Part shown: in pieces, positions 62,785-64,000 of the stretch | Layout of the letters: the number at the start of each line of letters is the position of its first letter | Position numbering within the stretch: position 1 is the first letter of the stretch | Assembly: GCA_934436435.1 (NCBI GenBank) | Contig: CAKSAN010000015.1 | Span: 1 to 64,000, forward strand | Reading direction: 5' to 3' | Source of the DNA: an uncultured Acetatifactor sp. | GTDB taxonomy: Bacteria; Bacillota; Clostridia; Lachnospirales; Lachnospiraceae | Length of the DNA: 64,000 bases | Program-made: the position numbers and the translations under genes | The notes under the pieces: generated by a model | Database searches by the model: none | The model's input: only the letters and a program-made list of their open reading frames with translations | Told to the model about the DNA's origin: nothing

Positions 62785-64000
62785 ATGGCAGGAAAAAATT
62801 CCGGAAATGACATCAGATGTTCATTTTGTAACAAAACCCAGAGTCAGGTCCGCAAGCTGATCGCGGGCCCCGCCGGGGTATATATCTGTGATGAGTGCGT
62901 AGACATCTGCGCAGACATCCTGGAGGAGGAACTGGAAGACGAAGAAGTGGAAGAGACCGCGAGTCCCGACATTAACCTTCTGAAACCCAAGGAGATCAAG
63001 AACTTCCTGGATGAATACGTCATCGGACAGGAGGAGGCAAAAAAGGTCCTCTCCGTTGCGGTGTACAACCATTACAAGAGAGTAACGGCTCCCAAGGATC
63101 TGAACGATGTGGAGCTGCAGAAGAGTAATATTATCATGGTAGGTCCTACCGGTTCCGGTAAGACTTATCTGGCCCAGACACTGGCCAAGATCATTAATGT
63201 ACCGTTTGCCATAGCGGATGCCACCACACTGACCGAAGCCGGTTATGTGGGCGAAGATGTGGAGAACATTCTGTTAAAGCTGATCCAGGCAGCGGACTAT
63301 GATGTGGAACGTGCACAGTATGGTATCGTCTATATCGATGAGATTGATAAGATCACGAAGAAGAGCGAGAATGTCTCCATCACCCGTGATGTCTCCGGTG
63401 AAGGCGTACAGCAGGCACTGTTAAAAATTATCGAGGGTACCGTGGCAAGCGTACCTCCCCAGGGAGGCAGAAAGCATCCTCATCAGGAGCTGATCCAGAT
63501 CGACACCACCAACATTCTGTTTATCTGTGGTGGTGCTTTCGACGGACTGGAGAAGATCGTGGAATCCAGACTGGACCGCAAGGCCATCGGTTTCAACACC
63601 GAACTGGGCAGAAGAGAAGACAAGGACATCAGCGAACTGTTACAGGAGGTAACTCCTCACGATCTGGTGAAGTTCGGTCTGATCCCCGAGTTCGTAGGAC
63701 GTGTGCCTATCTGTGTCTCCTTAAGAGGACTGGACAGAGAGGCCCTGATCCGCATCCTTCAGGAGCCGAAGAATGCTCTGGTAAAACAGTACCAGAAGCT
63801 GTTCCAGATGGACAATGTAAAGTTAGACTTTGAGCAGGATGCCATTGAGGCAATCGCAGACAAGGCGTTGGAACGCAAGACCGGTGCCAGAGGCTTACGC
63901 TCCATTATGGAATCCGTAATGATGGATACCATGTATGAGATCCCTTCGGATGACACCATTGAAGAATGTGTTGTCACCAAGGCTGCGGTGGATGGAGAGA
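62785..64000 (+). CDS. clpX: ATP-dependent Clp protease ATP-binding subunit (C-terminus beyond window)
   Basis: The frame from ATG 62785 (AGGAG upstream) runs open to the window edge, giving 405 residues. The N-terminal zinc domain (CSFC..CDEC), Walker A GPTGSGKT, Walker B YIDEIDKI, the sensor/pore region and PEFVGRVP identify ClpX. Only the last few residues are missing. It unfolds tagged proteins for ClpP. Confidence 0.97.
   Translation, partial: MAGKNSGNDIRCSFCNKTQSQVRKLIAGPAGVYICDECVDICADILEEELEDEEVEETASPDINLLKPKEIKNFLDEYVIGQEEAKKVLSVAVYNHYKRVTAPKDLNDVELQKSNIIMVGPTGSGKTYLAQTLAKIINVPFAIADATTLTEAGYVGEDVENILLKLIQAADYDVERAQYGIVYIDEIDKITKKSENVSITRDVSGEGVQQALLKIIEGTVASVPPQGGRKHPHQELIQIDTTNILFICGGAFDGLEKIVESRLDRKAIGFNTELGRREDKDISELLQEVTPHDLVKFGLIPEFVGRVPICVSLRGLDREALIRILQEPKNALVKQYQKLFQMDNVKLDFEQDAIEAIADKALERKTGARGLRSIMESVMMDTMYEIPSDDTIEECVVTKAAVDGE

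Overview
The window looks like chromosomal DNA of a spore-forming Clostridia, most likely Lachnospiraceae. The evidence is an alpha/beta-type small acid-soluble spore protein behind a sigma-G-like promoter, a TM1266-type hydrogenase-linked regulator, Gram-positive cell-surface genes (class B sortase, LCP protein, Wzx/Wzy-type polysaccharide cluster with CpsB/CpsD), two chemoreceptors and strong AGGAGG ribosome sites. The core genes have roughly balanced GC; the polysaccharide cassette is clearly AT-rich. No insertion sequence, prophage or CRISPR array was recognised.

Layout. 1-1.16 kb: end of a methyltransferase gene, then a hairpin-rich spacer with a probable structured RNA. 1.16-10.2 kb: galacturonate/pectin regulon (uxaC, LacI regulator, uxaB, uxaA, a small unknown protein, an intracellular GH28 and a TIM-barrel epimerase) with two matching 16-bp operators between the regulator and uxaB. 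10.4-16.6 kb: tcdA, chemoreceptor, ECF sigma factor with a membrane partner, MATE exporter, sfsA. 16.6-19.4 kb: thiT under a TPP riboswitch and a HAD phosphatase, set among three degenerate tandem-repeat arrays and two long inverted-repeat regions. 19.5-25.5 kb: a Tet(M)-like ribosomal GTPase fused to a Rae1/YacP-type NYN nuclease, a small membrane protein, a DUF1653 protein, mutY and a GT2 glycosyltransferase. 25.5-28.8 kb: XRE repressor divergent from sortase B, LCP protein and a small secreted protein. 28.9-40.3 kb: capsule/exopolysaccharide operon in standard order (CpsB phosphatase, chain-length protein, CpsD kinase, priming transferase, two GT4, Wzy, Wzx, LicD, TarI-like cytidylyltransferase, SDR). 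40.6-47.3 kb: Rpn-type nuclease with a decayed partial copy, second chemoreceptor, small XRE protein, tRNA-Thr, ECF sigma with a DUF4367-like partner, a secreted protein, a KTSC protein. 47.4-54.5 kb: polysaccharide deacetylase, bactofilin, then pyrH-frr-uppS-cdsA-dxr-rseP, linking translation recycling, isoprenoid/undecaprenyl and phospholipid synthesis. 54.7-57.3 kb: degenerate PP2C-like protein with a Hanks-type kinase, a transaldolase-like aldolase and the SASP gene. 57.4-60.6 kb: structured leader, MITE-like element, lipoprotein, a permease-ATPase fusion and a TM1266 regulator. 60.6-64 kb: tig, clpP, clpX (cut by the window end).

The most unusual items are the ribosomal GTPase-NYN fusion, the five-unit hairpin array with an exact 52-bp period, the hydrogenase-linked fused ABC transporter, the kinase/degenerate phosphatase pair, and the tyrosine-repeat tail of CpsD. 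Functions are read from motifs by eye; no database search was run.
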